Part shown: positions 1-8,490 of the stretch, piece after piece
Position numbering within the stretch: the first letter of the stretch is position 1
Layout of the letters: each line of letters begins with the position of its first letter
Assembly (NCBI RefSeq): GCF_010993705.1
Contig: NZ_WOFO01000003.1
Span: 435,500 to 499,499, forward strand
DNA: 64,000 nucleotides
From: Cyclobacterium sp. SYSU L10401
GTDB taxonomy: Bacteria > Bacteroidota > Bacteroidia > Cytophagales > Cyclobacteriaceae
Reading direction: 5' to 3'
The notes under the pieces: model-generated
The model's database searches: none
Seen by the model: the letters and a program-made list of their open reading frames with translations, nothing else
Told to the model about the DNA's origin: nothing
Translations under genes and position numbers: made by a program

Positions 1-799
1 AGAAGCTGTTGCTCTCCAGGATCTTTCCTTCGATGCCATGAATGGCCAGGTTCATCTTCGCGAGCTTGGCATTGTTGCTTTTCAGTTCGGTGCCATACAC
101 CGTAATGGCTTCATTGACGCTTCTGTTCGGGTCATGGTCTTTGATAAAGTGTGCCGTCTGCACAAACATGCCGCCGGAGCCACAAGCCGGATCATGGATA
201 ATGCCCTGATTGGGCTGGATAAAGTGGATGATCAGGTTTACCAAAGAAGGAGGGGTGAAGAATTCTCCGCCTTCCTGGGCACCGGCCCCTTGCATGGAGA
301 ATTTCATCAGGAAGAACTCATAGATGCGACCGAAGACATCGCCTTTGGCATTTCGGACCGCATCCGCATTAAACACCCGCACCAGGTCTCTCAGCAGCTT
401 GGCGTCAAACTCCTGATAGCTTTTTGGAAGAATACCCGCCAGATCCGGGTATTCCGCTTCGATCAGCTTCATGGCATTGTTAATGGCTTCGGCGATGTCT
501 TCGCTTTCGGGAAGTGCCACCAGGTACTCGTATTTGGCTTTTTCAGGAAGCAGGATGGCTCCTGCGGCGGCATAATCATCTTTGGTGGCAGCTCGTTTTT
601 CTCCGGTTCTGGGATTGATGGCCAGGTTCCTTTCCACCTGGATCTTGGCATCCTCATAGCGGTTCTGTGCAAAACGTAAAAGCACTAATCCCAATAAAGG
701 GTCTTTGTATTCGGCTGCGGTCAATTTGGAGTTGCCACGGAGTTCATCGGCAGCGTCCCAGAGTTCTTTCTCCAGATTCTTGATATCTGCTTGGGTCAT
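1..799 (-). CDS. hsdM: Type I restriction-modification system methyltransferase subunit HsdM, N-terminal part (cut by window edge)
   Basis: The minus strand from an ATG at 799 reads open to the window edge, 266 codons with no stop. The start (MTQADIKNLEKELWDAADEL) and the following helical segment with LLRFAQNRYEDA are typical of the HsdM N-terminal domain. At about residue 203 the AdoMet-binding motif DPACGSGGMF is clear, preceded by GGEFFTPPSLVNLII, the usual linker into the N6-adenine methylase domain. HsdM modifies adenine in the target of a type I system together with an HsdS specificity subunit and, with HsdR, cuts unmodified DNA. The catalytic NPPF/Y motif, HsdS and HsdR would lie to the left of the window, so completeness cannot be judged. 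No partner gene lies upstream: the 1 kb before the start is gene-free. Confidence 0.95.
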   Translation of the reverse strand, partial: MTQADIKNLEKELWDAADELRGNSKLTAAEYKDPLLGLVLLRFAQNRYEDAKIQVERNLAINPRTGEKRAATKDDYAAAGAILLPEKAKYEYLVALPESEDIAEAINNAMKLIEAEYPDLAGILPKSYQEFDAKLLRDLVRVFNADAVRNAKGDVFGRIYEFFLMKFSMQGAGAQEGGEFFTPPSLVNLIIHFIQPNQGIIHDPACGSGGMFVQTAHFIKDHDPNRSVNEAITVYGTELKSNNAKLAKMNLAIHGIEGKILESNSF

Positions 800-1178
800 G
801 TTTTTAGAAACAATGAAAAATAATTAATGCAAAAATTAGTTTTATTATTCGAATTTACCAAGAATAATAGGATGGAAGGAAAGTATTCTTGCAAATTTTA
901 AAATAGCGAAAAGCGGCTTATTTAAAAAAGATGATTCAGATTGCTTCGCAGGGCTCTCAATGACCTGTTCTGCCGTCTATGGTAGACATAACATTTTTTT
1001 AAACGCAGAAAACGGGATGAAGATAGGGATTTTGCCATATATGGGAAAATAGTGTTTTTGTTCGTTATATTAAGATTATGGCTTAAAATCAGTTATATGG
1101 GTATATAGACTTCTCATTGTTTAATGGATAATTATGAGTTAAAGTTTATTTTGATAATTAACCGTGTTTTTATTGTAC

Positions 1179-1210
1179 TTTTTGTCCCGATTTTTCATCG
1201 GGAACAAAAA
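1179..1210. terminator. Hairpin flanked by T- and A-runs, terminator-like in both directions
   Basis: TTTTTGTCCCGAT (1179-1191) pairs with ATCGGGAACAAAAA (1197-1210) with one bulged base and a five-base loop. The poly-T/poly-A ends give a bidirectional intrinsic-terminator shape. No gene ends next to it, so it may instead be a dispersed hairpin element. Confidence 0.4.
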
Positions 1211-1406
1211 AATCCTTCCCCCCACATACCTCCCGCACCCCCCTGAGAAAATTCAGGACAGGCCGGTTTTTTGTCGGGCCTGCGCTCTTTGCGTATTAAA
1301 AATAAAGGTCTTCTTATCTATAAAATTTCTTCAGGGATTATATCTTAAAAGAAAACAGTTTTAATTACGTCATCGGTAGGGTGCGTTTTTGACTATGAAA
1401 ATCACA

Positions 1407-1712
1407 TCGCATTAAATAGCATCCATGGCAGTCTGAAGGGGTACATATCCGACATTTAGATCCAATTACCATTTCCCGTTGTACATACGCATACGCTCCG
1501 GTTCAGATCGCTTCGCTGTGCTCGCGATGACGGTAGGTGTCGTCACGGCGAGGGTGCGGTGTTTGGCTATAAAAATTTATAGCGCATTACTTCGCACCCG
1601 TAGCAGTCTGTCTGAAGGGGTACGTAGGAGACCTTTCGATACTAATCCCACTTCCCGGTGGACATACGACTCCGCTCCGGTTCAGATTGCTTTACGGGGT
1701 TACCGATGACGG
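1407..1712. repeat. Diverged tandem duplication of a noncoding ~130 bp block
   Basis: The block at about 1407-1535 reappears at about 1583-1712. Shared landmarks in the same order are GCAGTCTG, CTGAAGGGGTAC, ATTTCCCG or CTTCCCGG, ACATACG, CGCTCCGGTTCAGAT and CGATGACGG. The copies differ by many substitutions and small gaps, so this is an old duplication. A related fragment (CAGATTGCTTCGC) sits near 936. The function is unknown; the pattern resembles dispersed extragenic repeats found in Bacteroidota genomes. Confidence 0.6.
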
Positions 1713-1800
1713 GTTTGCTAAAAAGACGAGGTCCTGAACAACAAAATACAAGGAAAAGTTGACATCTTCATTTTAAATAATTAGTTTTAAATAAAAACAG

Positions 1801-2949
1801 ATGAATTATCCATACCTTCTTTTCCTGGCTATCCTTTTTTCAGGTCTCATCTCATGTAGCTCTTCCAGGGAAGAACACCATGAGCAGGCAGAAATGGACT
1901 TTATCCTGGTAGACTCCCTGGTTTTTGACGAATTACAGACTTTGAGGATTTTGGATTACCATCCAGGGGAAGAAATTTTCCTGATGGTGACCCAGGGTCT
2001 GGAAGGCAGGTATTTTATTATAGATAAAAACGGGGAGGTTCTGGCAGAGGAAGTGTTGAGCGAAGGCCCCAATGCCTTTGGAATGGTGCTTCACCGAGCC
2101 GGGTTTGTGCGCGATGAGCTCATGTTTGTAAGCGATCAGGAAATTTTTTTATATGATTTAAACCTGCAACAGCTACGAAAATTTCCTTTTGAACAAGAAA
2201 CAATGGTCAGGATGGTTCATGCTCCCCTGGACAATTTCAATTCCTTCAGCCTGGACAATGTTCCTCACGGAATAGCCAACCTCAGTGACCGGCTATTAGA
2301 TAAATATCCCGTCGATTATTTCGATACCCTGAATTATTTTCATTTGGTCAATCCGGCAGACGGGGCTGTGGTGAAAGGGGGGAAAATAGACGATAGCAGC
2401 ATTTTCAAACAGGGTTATTTTTATCCGAGAAAGGATAAACCCGTATTTTTTTCTGATAGGCATTCGGAAGTACTGTCCCTAATCCTTCCCGCCGATTCTA
2501 TCCTTTTTCAGTTTGACGAAAATTTGTCCTTGGTCAACAAGATTAGACTGGATAGGCAGCTACCGGACCAGCTTTCCCGCCTACCCATGGAAGAAGCAGG
2601 AAGAAGTGCTTTTGGAAAGGACATTACTCTAGGGGCCAGTTTTACCCATATGGCCGGTCAGGGAAATACATTTATTGTTGAATATAAAACGGGTATAAAT
2701 CCGGAACAAAGCAGGGCAGGACTTAGTAGAGAAGAGCTTTCGGCCGTTATGGCAAGCAGAAAAACCTACTATTATCCCATCAGGGAAGGCAGGCAAATGG
2801 GCCAACCAGTTCCCTGGGATAAACCCGGGCTGCTTAAATTAGGACTTGGCGATAACCGGTACCTGCATTATGCAGAGCAGGCCGAAATACATGAGGAGGA
2901 AAAGGATTACCAGTGTTATTACATTTACGAGTTACGGGTAAAAAAATAG
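1801..2949 (+). CDS. Lipoprotein of the six-bladed beta-propeller / DUF4221-like type
   Basis: 382 residues. The N-terminus is a lipoprotein signal (hydrophobic stretch FLAILFSGLISC with Cys19 followed by SSS), so the mature protein should be tethered to a membrane. The rest is a run of short beta-type segments such as RYFIIDKNGEVL and EIFLYDLNLQQLRKF, which look like propeller blades, and a C-terminus rich in aromatic residues (YYYPIREG, YLHYAEQ, YQCYYIYELRV). The layout matches the uncharacterised Bacteroidota lipoproteins called BF3164-like or DUF4221; this is pattern recognition, not a search. No catalytic motif is visible. It stands alone, with the next gene converging from the other strand 14 bp away. 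Confidence 0.6.
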   Translation: MNYPYLLFLAILFSGLISCSSSREEHHEQAEMDFILVDSLVFDELQTLRILDYHPGEEIFLMVTQGLEGRYFIIDKNGEVLAEEVLSEGPNAFGMVLHRAGFVRDELMFVSDQEIFLYDLNLQQLRKFPFEQETMVRMVHAPLDNFNSFSLDNVPHGIANLSDRLLDKYPVDYFDTLNYFHLVNPADGAVVKGGKIDDSSIFKQGYFYPRKDKPVFFSDRHSEVLSLILPADSILFQFDENLSLVNKIRLDRQLPDQLSRLPMEEAGRSAFGKDITLGASFTHMAGQGNTFIVEYKTGINPEQSRAGLSREELSAVMASRKTYYYPIREGRQMGQPVPWDKPGLLKLGLGDNRYLHYAEQAEIHEEEKDYQCYYIYELRVKK

Positions 2950-2963
2950 GGTAGGGGAAGACA

Positions 2964-3554
2964 TTAGTCCATGTTTTTAAAAAATGATTCAAGGTTCAAT
3001 CGAAACCCCTTAATTACGTTGGATTCTACCGCATCCCCTGAAGTAAAAAGCCGGGAGGGATGAAATTTCCCATTGATCAGGGAATAAATCAAAATCGTTT
3101 GTTCAATGGGATGAATGATCCAGTATTCCTTTACACCAGATTCCTCGTAAACTTCGTATTTGTTGGCCAGTTCTTTTCGATTGTTTCCAGGAGAAAGGAT
3201 CTCTACGATCAAATCCGGGGCCCCAACACATCCGGCATCGTCCAGCTTAAGTGGATCGCAAATGACACAAATATCGGGTTGGACTACCGTATATATCTCT
3301 TCATTTTTTTTGGAATGCCGGGGCAATCGCACATCAAAGGGCGCAGCATAAGTTTCACAGGGCTTGTTTTTGAGGTGATTGAAAAAAGCATAAAAAAGGT
3401 ATCCGGAAATTTTTTGATGCAGCCTGTTGGGTCCGGGGGACATCTTAAAAATCCGGCCTTTGATCAGCTCGACCATTTCATCCAGATCCCATTTGAGGTA
3501 ATCTGCATAGGAATGGTTTTGATAGGCAAAATCGGGTTCTTCTGCTTTCGGCAT
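2964..3554 (-). CDS. Uma2 family (DUF820) PD-(D/E)XK nuclease-like protein
   Basis: 196 residues. The central PDLIVEILSPGNNRKELANKYEVYEESGVKEYWIIHP is the Uma2/DUF820 signature: the PDLIVEI acid residues and the downstream Lys of a PD-(D/E)XK nuclease core, followed by the conserved Y-x-x-xGVxEYW stretch. Earlier parts PDICVICDPLKLDDAGCVGAPDL and FDVRLPRH also fit the family. Members are widespread and often multicopy; proposed roles are nuclease-like or linked to mobile elements, but no function is settled. The gene is single, ends 14 bp from the convergent lipoprotein gene, and is preceded by a 300 bp AT-rich gap. Confidence 0.85.
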   Translation of the reverse strand: MPKAEEPDFAYQNHSYADYLKWDLDEMVELIKGRIFKMSPGPNRLHQKISGYLFYAFFNHLKNKPCETYAAPFDVRLPRHSKKNEEIYTVVQPDICVICDPLKLDDAGCVGAPDLIVEILSPGNNRKELANKYEVYEESGVKEYWIIHPIEQTILIYSLINGKFHPSRLFTSGDAVESNVIKGFRLNLESFFKNMD

Positions 3555-3857
3555 AATAGCTTTTCTTTTAGGTTATTAAAATAAGAAAATCGTATTTAAT
3601 TTTTAGAAATATTTTGAATTATCTTGAATAAAAGAAATACCTTGGAAGACAATACCCATCCATTAGATACAATAGATGGATCAAAGAGTTAATGGTTCCG
3701 GAAAATCCGAGATAAACGAATCTTTAAAATCAAGCATACAGGAATCAAAATATTCATTTCCTTTTAACCCATCTATTTTTTGATCTTCATAAAAAATTCA
3801 CTATACATTTTAGGATTTTTCTTAGCTCAACTCACCATTTAATAAATAGGACAGCAT
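3555..3857. other. AT-rich gap between divergent genes
   Basis: About 300 bp separate the leftward Uma2 gene from the rightward membrane-protein gene. It should hold both promoters. No repeat, hairpin or convincing TAnnTTTG element was recognised. Confidence 0.4.
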
Positions 3858-4532
3858 ATGTGTTTTTCAGCGGAAGCAAGTTTTGGGGCAAGCATTGTTT
3901 TGGGAACGATTGGTATAGCCACCATAAAGAAAACCCAAAATCCCCGATATTTGCCTTTTTCAGTTATTCCATTACTGTTTGCTCTTCAACAGTTTTCTGA
4001 GGGGATGCTTTGGATTGGATTGGGAGAACCCGAACATTCAAATTGGAGGTATTTGCCAACTTTGATTTTTTTGGGATTTTCTCAGCTATTGTGGCCATTT
4101 TGGGTTCCACTTTCAATTTTATTTCTTGAAGAAAACCCCATGCGGCGAAAAATACTTTCGGTCCTTTTGCTTATGGGAATATCTGTTTCATGCTATTTTT
4201 TATATTGTATGATTGCCTTTGATTTTTCTGCTGAAATTCGGTCTGGACACATTAAATATACACTGGATTTTCCAGTATTTTTGGAAAAATGGAGCGGTGT
4301 ATTTTATTTTCTCCCCATTGCAGCAAGCCCCTTTATAGCAGGGAGAAAGGGGGTAAGGTTTCTGGGATTGGCAGTACTTGTATCCTTTATGGTCACTATT
4401 ATTTTCTTTTCAGATCATTTAGTTTCCATTTGGTGTTTTTTTGCAGCTTTGTTAAGTATGATGGTTTTTGGAATTATTTCGGGAATCCATAAGGAAACAA
4501 TTTCCTCTACTTGCATGCACCATGTAAATTAA
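3858..4532 (+). CDS. Integral membrane protein, DUF6629-like
   Basis: 224 residues, beginning MCFSAEASFGASIVLGTIGIATI, a start shared by a family of uncharacterised multi-pass membrane proteins (DUF6629, named from memory). About six or seven hydrophobic segments are visible, for example YLPFSVIPLLFALQQFSEGMLWIGL, LPTLIFLGFSQLLWPFWVPLSILF, ILSVLLLMGISVSCYFLYCMI and LAVLVSFMVTIIFFSDHLVSIWCFFAALLSMMVFGII. The QQFSEGMLW motif with its Glu inside a membrane stretch is typical of this family. No substrate can be inferred. It converges with the SulP gene 49 bp downstream. Confidence 0.65.
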   Translation: MCFSAEASFGASIVLGTIGIATIKKTQNPRYLPFSVIPLLFALQQFSEGMLWIGLGEPEHSNWRYLPTLIFLGFSQLLWPFWVPLSILFLEENPMRRKILSVLLLMGISVSCYFLYCMIAFDFSAEIRSGHIKYTLDFPVFLEKWSGVFYFLPIAASPFIAGRKGVRFLGLAVLVSFMVTIIFFSDHLVSIWCFFAALLSMMVFGIISGIHKETISSTCMHHVN

Positions 4533-4581
4533 GAATTGCAACCATAACACAAACCAGGAAAATGAGAATCTGTACTTAAAA

Positions 4582-6126
4582 TCAATTGGTTACAGGATCC
4601 TTAAAGTTGATTTTTTCCACGGTAATATCTTTCATTTTTGCACTTACCTCAAAGTTTTTAATCGCCTCTATTACGTCATAAGAAATGGCAACCGATTTTG
4701 TGCAGTCAATAACTACCTTTGATCCGGGAGGGATTCTGTCTAATTCCTTGATTACACTTGCTTTATTAAAAAAGGAAACCTCTTCGGCAAGAATCAAATG
4801 ATAAACCTTAACGCCCTTTTCATCTGAAATCTCTTCCTTCATGTGGTGAGAATTTCGGTAGCTATGATACAGGGTAAAAAAGCCTCCAACTATCATACCT
4901 GCTGCAATTCCCTGTAACAGGTCCGTTAGCAATATGGCCACTACTGTTACCATAAAAGGAACAAACTGCTCTCTTCCCAATGAATACATTTGCTTGAATA
5001 AAGAAGGCTTTGCCAATTTATACCCAACTAAAAACAATATGGCAGCCAGGCTGGCCAAAGGGATCATGTTCAAAACATTGGCAATTGTAATGGCACTGAT
5101 CAGCAGAAAGAAACCATGTATGATGGCTGACATTTTTGTTTTTCCCCCAAATGCAATATTGGCAGAACTTCTGACAATGACCTGTGTAATGGGTAAGCCC
5201 CCAATCAGACCGGAAAGGGTATTGCCCAACCCCTGTGCTTTTAGCTCTCTATTGGTAGGAGTAACCCTTTTGTGTGGGTCCAATTTGTCTGTGGCTTCTA
5301 CGCATAAAAGTGTTTCCAAACTGGCTACAATAGCTATTACCAGGCCTATTCTCCATATTTCAGGCATGGCCAGTGCCGAAAAATCAGGCAATGTAAATTG
5401 GTCAAAGAAATCGCCTGCACTATCAGGAACAGGGATATTCACCACCTGAGTGCTATTCAAAGAAAAATTCAAAATACCGCTTTGGTAAAGATAGTACATC
5501 AATATACCAACCAATACCACCACAATGGGGCCCTGTAACAACTGGAATATTTTATGTTTTTTAGTTAGGACCATTTCCCAAAGAATTAGAATGGCCATGG
5601 AGATCACTGTAATTAACAATGCGCCTGGGGTGATGTTTTGAAATGCTTTTACGATCTCAGTAAAAGTATTTTCGCCATCGATCTGAGAAAATGCAAAATC
5701 TCCCAATACATCTTTGTCCCATCCCAATGCATGAGGAATTTGTTTTAAAATGATCAACAAACCAATCCCGGTCAACATCCCTTTAATGACGGAGGTGGGA
5801 AAGAAATAAGCGATAAAACCCGCTTTGGCAAACCCCAGTATAAGTTGTATGATCCCACCGATAACTACAGCTACCAGGAAAAATTCCCAATTCCCCCCCA
5901 ATTCTTCGATGGCATTAAAAACGATAACAGCCAGTCCCGCTGCCGGGCCACTAACGCCCAATGGGGATCCGCTGGCCATACCAACCACAATCCCTCCGAT
6001 AATTCCTGCGATAATTCCTGAAAAAAGCGGGGCTCCGGAGGCCAGGGCTATGCCCAGACATAGGGGAAGTGCCACAAAAAATACAACGATACTGGCGGGT
6101 AAATCACGGTTCAAATCTTTAAACAT
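4582..6126 (-). CDS. SulP (SLC26) family anion transporter with STAS domain
   Basis: 514 residues. The N-terminal two thirds is the SulP membrane core: DLPASIVVFFVALPLCLGIALASGAP at the start, ASGSPLGVSGPAAGLAVIV (helix 3 region) and ATDKLDPHKRVTPTNRELKAQGLGNTLSGLIGGLPITQVIVRSSANI around residues 275-325, which is the characteristic SulP stretch. The last ~90 residues, with SKVVIDCTKSVAISYDVIEAI, form a STAS domain. SulP proteins move sulfate, bicarbonate or other anions across the inner membrane, usually with sodium or protons. Members of this short type beginning FKDLNRDLPASIVVF often sit with carbonic anhydrase and are thought to handle bicarbonate, but no carbonic anhydrase is adjacent here, so the substrate is open. 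Confidence 0.9.
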   Translation of the reverse strand: MFKDLNRDLPASIVVFFVALPLCLGIALASGAPLFSGIIAGIIGGIVVGMASGSPLGVSGPAAGLAVIVFNAIEELGGNWEFFLVAVVIGGIIQLILGFAKAGFIAYFFPTSVIKGMLTGIGLLIILKQIPHALGWDKDVLGDFAFSQIDGENTFTEIVKAFQNITPGALLITVISMAILILWEMVLTKKHKIFQLLQGPIVVVLVGILMYYLYQSGILNFSLNSTQVVNIPVPDSAGDFFDQFTLPDFSALAMPEIWRIGLVIAIVASLETLLCVEATDKLDPHKRVTPTNRELKAQGLGNTLSGLIGGLPITQVIVRSSANIAFGGKTKMSAIIHGFFLLISAITIANVLNMIPLASLAAILFLVGYKLAKPSLFKQMYSLGREQFVPFMVTVVAILLTDLLQGIAAGMIVGGFFTLYHSYRNSHHMKEEISDEKGVKVYHLILAEEVSFFNKASVIKELDRIPPGSKVVIDCTKSVAISYDVIEAIKNFEVSAKMKDITVEKINFKDPVTN

Positions 6127-6448
6127 ATTCAGCTATTTTGGGTTATTTATATTTGCCATTTTGGTATAAACGATAATTTAAAAATAACAAATGGATTGGA
6201 AACGAAAAAATCCTGATTTTTGAATGTTTAAAAAGACTGGTTGAAGTTACCATTTCTTTTCTTTTTTAGCGGTCAGAAGAATCGTCACCATCAGATTCGG
6301 GGCATTTTAGGTAATCTGTGCAGGAATGATTTCAATTGGCAAAACCTGGATCTGCTGATTTTTGCGTGATCGCTTTTATTTAAGAATATTTAAATAAGAT
6401 AATCATGCATATATTTGGTGAACTATTACAGTATTTTTAATCCAATCA
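6127..6448. other. Gap between divergent SulP and thioesterase genes
   Basis: 322 bp, AT-rich, expected to carry the promoters of the two divergent genes. I see no repeat, RNA structure or operator that I can support. Confidence 0.35.
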
Positions 6449-7030
6449 ATGCGCTTTCCTATGCCTGTCACAATTCAGCCCAAACCCGCCAGCTTTTCCA
6501 GAGTTACCATCACCGAACTGATGATCCCATCCTATGCCAATTTTGGAGGAAAAATTCACGGTGGAATATTACTATCCCTGATGGACAAGGTGGCCTATGC
6601 CGCTGCGAGCAAGCACAGTGGCGCCTATTGTGTTACCGTATCAGTGGATACCGTTAACTTTTTACAACCAGTCGAAGTAGGGGAGTTGGTTTCCCTGAAA
6701 GCTTCCGTCAATCATGTGGGAAACAGCTCCATGATCATTGGTATTAAGGTGATCTCAGAAAATGTGAAAACAGGGGTAGTAAAACATACCAATACCTGCT
6801 ATTTTACCATGGTAGCTAAGGGGGAGGATGACAGACCCACAACCGTGCCTCCGCTACTGCTGGAGACCCGCACAGATGTAAGAAGGTTTGTAGAAGCCAT
6901 CAAAAGAAAAAGCTACAAAAAAGAGTATGAGTCGCTTTTGGATCAGGTCAAACGAAACTGGGATCAGGAAGCCATTTCCTCCCTTTTGGAAGGTCAGCGA
7001 TGTGAGGTGGCCCTTGAATTGAAAAAATGA
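6449..7030 (+). CDS. Acyl-CoA thioesterase, hotdog fold (YciA/BACH-like)
   Basis: 193 residues. The hotdog core is plain: ITELMIPSYANFGGKIHGGILLSLMDKVAYAAASKHSG, then VTVSVDTVNFLQPVEVGELVSLKASVNHVGNSSMIIGIKV. The N-x-x-GxIHGG(I/L)LLxLMD motif carries the conserved active-site Asp of the acyl-CoA thioesterase family. Such enzymes hydrolyse acyl-CoA to free fatty acid and CoA in the cytoplasm. The C-terminal 60 residues (about 135-193) form a helical extension with VEAIKRKSYKKEYESLLDQVK that is longer than in YciA. The start could be ATG 6449 or the in-frame ATG at 6461; both precede the domain. It converges with a methyltransferase gene 4 bp downstream. Confidence 0.88.
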   Translation: MRFPMPVTIQPKPASFSRVTITELMIPSYANFGGKIHGGILLSLMDKVAYAAASKHSGAYCVTVSVDTVNFLQPVEVGELVSLKASVNHVGNSSMIIGIKVISENVKTGVVKHTNTCYFTMVAKGEDDRPTTVPPLLLETRTDVRRFVEAIKRKSYKKEYESLLDQVKRNWDQEAISSLLEGQRCEVALELKK

Positions 7031-7034
7031 CCTA

Positions 7035-7754
7035 CTACTCTTTGCCAAAAACCAGGAAATGCTGAATATTTAAAAACTGACCATTCTTTACCAGTTCAAA
7101 ACCATTGGCTGTAAGTTCCTTTTCAACCTGATCTACCGTCATTTTGTGCAGGGGCTTGATGGCTACCTCAGGATCTTCTCCCCGGTATTCAATAAGCAAT
7201 AACTTTCCATCGGGTTTCAGGGACTCACGGATGCTTTGCAGCATTTCTCGGGGAAATTCCAGCTCGTGGTAAACATCCACCATGATGATCAGGTCCATTT
7301 CATTGGCAGGCAGATTGGGTGATTTTTCTGACCCCATAAGGGGCACCACCTGATCAAAATTGAGATTGGCTGCCTTTTCCTGTATATAGTCCAGGGCATC
7401 CTGTTGAATTTCTACAGCATATATTTTTCCTTCCGGAACTTTTTCGGCGATCCTGAAGGTATAGTAGCCAGATCCCGCTCCAATGTCGGCTACGACGCTA
7501 TTCTTTTTAATGGGTAAATTGGCTATGGCCAGCTCTGTATTCTCTTCTTCAGACCTTCCCGGTCGCTCCAACCAGGCCATCCCGTGAAATCCCATGATTT
7601 GAGATATTTCCCTGCCCATATAAAATTTCCCAATACCATCTCTACTGGCATTGGAATAGGTATAGTTTGTTTCTTCCTGGGCGTGACCTGGTTTGCAGCC
7701 CATCTGGAAACATAAAAGTATGATGACGATAACGCGTTGTTGAAAGAAGTTCAT
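7035..7754 (-). CDS. Exported class I SAM-dependent methyltransferase-like protein
   Basis: 239 residues. After an N-terminal hydrophobic segment (VIVIILLCFQMGCKPGHAQ), which looks like a lipoprotein or secretory signal, a Rossmann methyltransferase domain follows: VVADIGAGSGYYTFRIAEKVPEGKIYAVEI (motif I and the acidic end of strand 2), MDLIIMVDVYHELEFPREMLQSIRESLKPDGKLLLIEYRG (motifs IV-VI). Export of a SAM-dependent enzyme is odd because SAM is cytoplasmic, yet this architecture recurs in Bacteroidota and Proteobacteria. Position 40-65, GIGKFYMGREISQIMGFHGMAWLERPGR, is a conserved stretch of these exported versions. The substrate is unknown. The gene is monocistronic and convergent with the thioesterase. 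Confidence 0.75.
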   Translation of the reverse strand: MNFFQQRVIVIILLCFQMGCKPGHAQEETNYTYSNASRDGIGKFYMGREISQIMGFHGMAWLERPGRSEEENTELAIANLPIKKNSVVADIGAGSGYYTFRIAEKVPEGKIYAVEIQQDALDYIQEKAANLNFDQVVPLMGSEKSPNLPANEMDLIIMVDVYHELEFPREMLQSIRESLKPDGKLLLIEYRGEDPEVAIKPLHKMTVDQVEKELTANGFELVKNGQFLNIQHFLVFGKE

Positions 7755-7972
7755 GCTTTTTAAACGATAAAAGGCTTCCCTTGTTTGTCTTTTTGGAAAT
7801 CGGTGCCGAAAACCAATGCCTTTTTTGGCTTATTTTTTTACACCGATCATCCCGACTTGGTAAAGATAATTTAATTTCAGCTTCTTTGGCCAGTGCCTCC
7901 TAGCCATTCTGGGGTACCAGGGCTCGCAAACTTTTCCAAATTTTGATTATATTTATAAAAATCACAGCCGAT

Positions 7973-8422
7973 ATGAAAGCTCAAGTCTATATAGTGTTCT
8001 TTTCAGGGATGATGTTTTTTTCAGTTTTCCAGTTGCAAGGGCAAACCATTGAAGATGGCAAGGCCATTATTGACCTGGTAGCCCGGTACGCTGAAGCAAG
8101 AGATAAGGCAGATACTGTTTTGCTAAAATCAATAATTACCGAGGATATGGACCAGCTCGTCTCTTCCGGAGAATGGCGCTACGGTATGGACGCTGCGGTA
8201 AAGGGCATGATTGGCAGCTCTCAGGACAATCCCGGAGAACGGATTCTAAAAGTGGAACGGGTCAGGTATTTGTCCGAGCAAACAGGTCTGGCAGATGCCC
8301 GCTATACCATAAAAAATGAAGACGGTTCGGAACGAAAAATGTGGAGTACTTTTGTAGCCGTCAAAAAAGGTAAAAACTGGAAAATTGCTGCCATCAGGAA
8401 CATGCTGCCGGCTGGAAATTGA
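7973..8422 (+). CDS. Secreted NTF2-like (SnoaL/DUF4440-type) protein
   Basis: 149 residues from the ATG at 7973. A longer reading from a TTG at 7943 adds ten residues and is less likely because MKAQVYIVFFSGMMFFSVFQLQGQ is a complete signal peptide. The mature part, IEDGKAIIDLVARYAEARDKADTVLLKSIITEDMDQLVSSGEW followed by RILKVERVRYLSEQTGLADARYTI and WSTFVAVKKGKNWKIAAIRNMLP, has the cone-shaped NTF2-like pattern of DUF4440/SgcJ proteins. No catalytic residue can be assigned and the role is unknown. A perfect hairpin overlaps its stop codon. Confidence 0.7.
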   Translation: MKAQVYIVFFSGMMFFSVFQLQGQTIEDGKAIIDLVARYAEARDKADTVLLKSIITEDMDQLVSSGEWRYGMDAAVKGMIGSSQDNPGERILKVERVRYLSEQTGLADARYTIKNEDGSERKMWSTFVAVKKGKNWKIAAIRNMLPAGN

Positions 8423-8440
8423 ATATCCGGTACGGATATT
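8422..8440. terminator. Hairpin at the end of the NTF2-like gene
   Basis: AATATCCG (8422-8429) and CGGATATT (8433-8440) form a perfect 8 bp stem with a three-base loop, starting on the last base of the stop codon. There is no strong T-run after it, so termination is plausible but not certain. It lies between two convergent genes. Confidence 0.4.
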
Positions 8441-8490
8441 TATCTGATCATAAACACCATACCGGATTCGGAATAACTTAGGGAAAGATA

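Larger units (their letters stand above)
800..1800. other. Gene-free stretch of 1 kb with hairpins and diverged repeats
   Basis: No credible coding region is seen; the short open frames here have no signal sequence, no family resemblance and overlap repeats. The stretch holds an imperfect hairpin at 1179-1210, a second small inverted repeat CAGGCC/GGCCTG at 1259-1282 and a degenerate duplicated block at 1407-1712. A fragment resembling the end of that block (CAGATTGCTTCGC followed by CAATGACC) also occurs at about 936-973. The promoter of the leftward hsdM gene must lie just above 800. Confidence 0.6.

Noticed and set aside
38..679. Long open frame on the plus strand over the hsdM gene
   Set aside because: The minus strand carries a clear HsdM frame with DPACGSGGMF; the plus frame is its shadow and has no family resemblance.
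1479..1709. 76-residue frame in the repeat block
   Set aside because: It is built from the duplicated noncoding repeat and has no plausible translation start.
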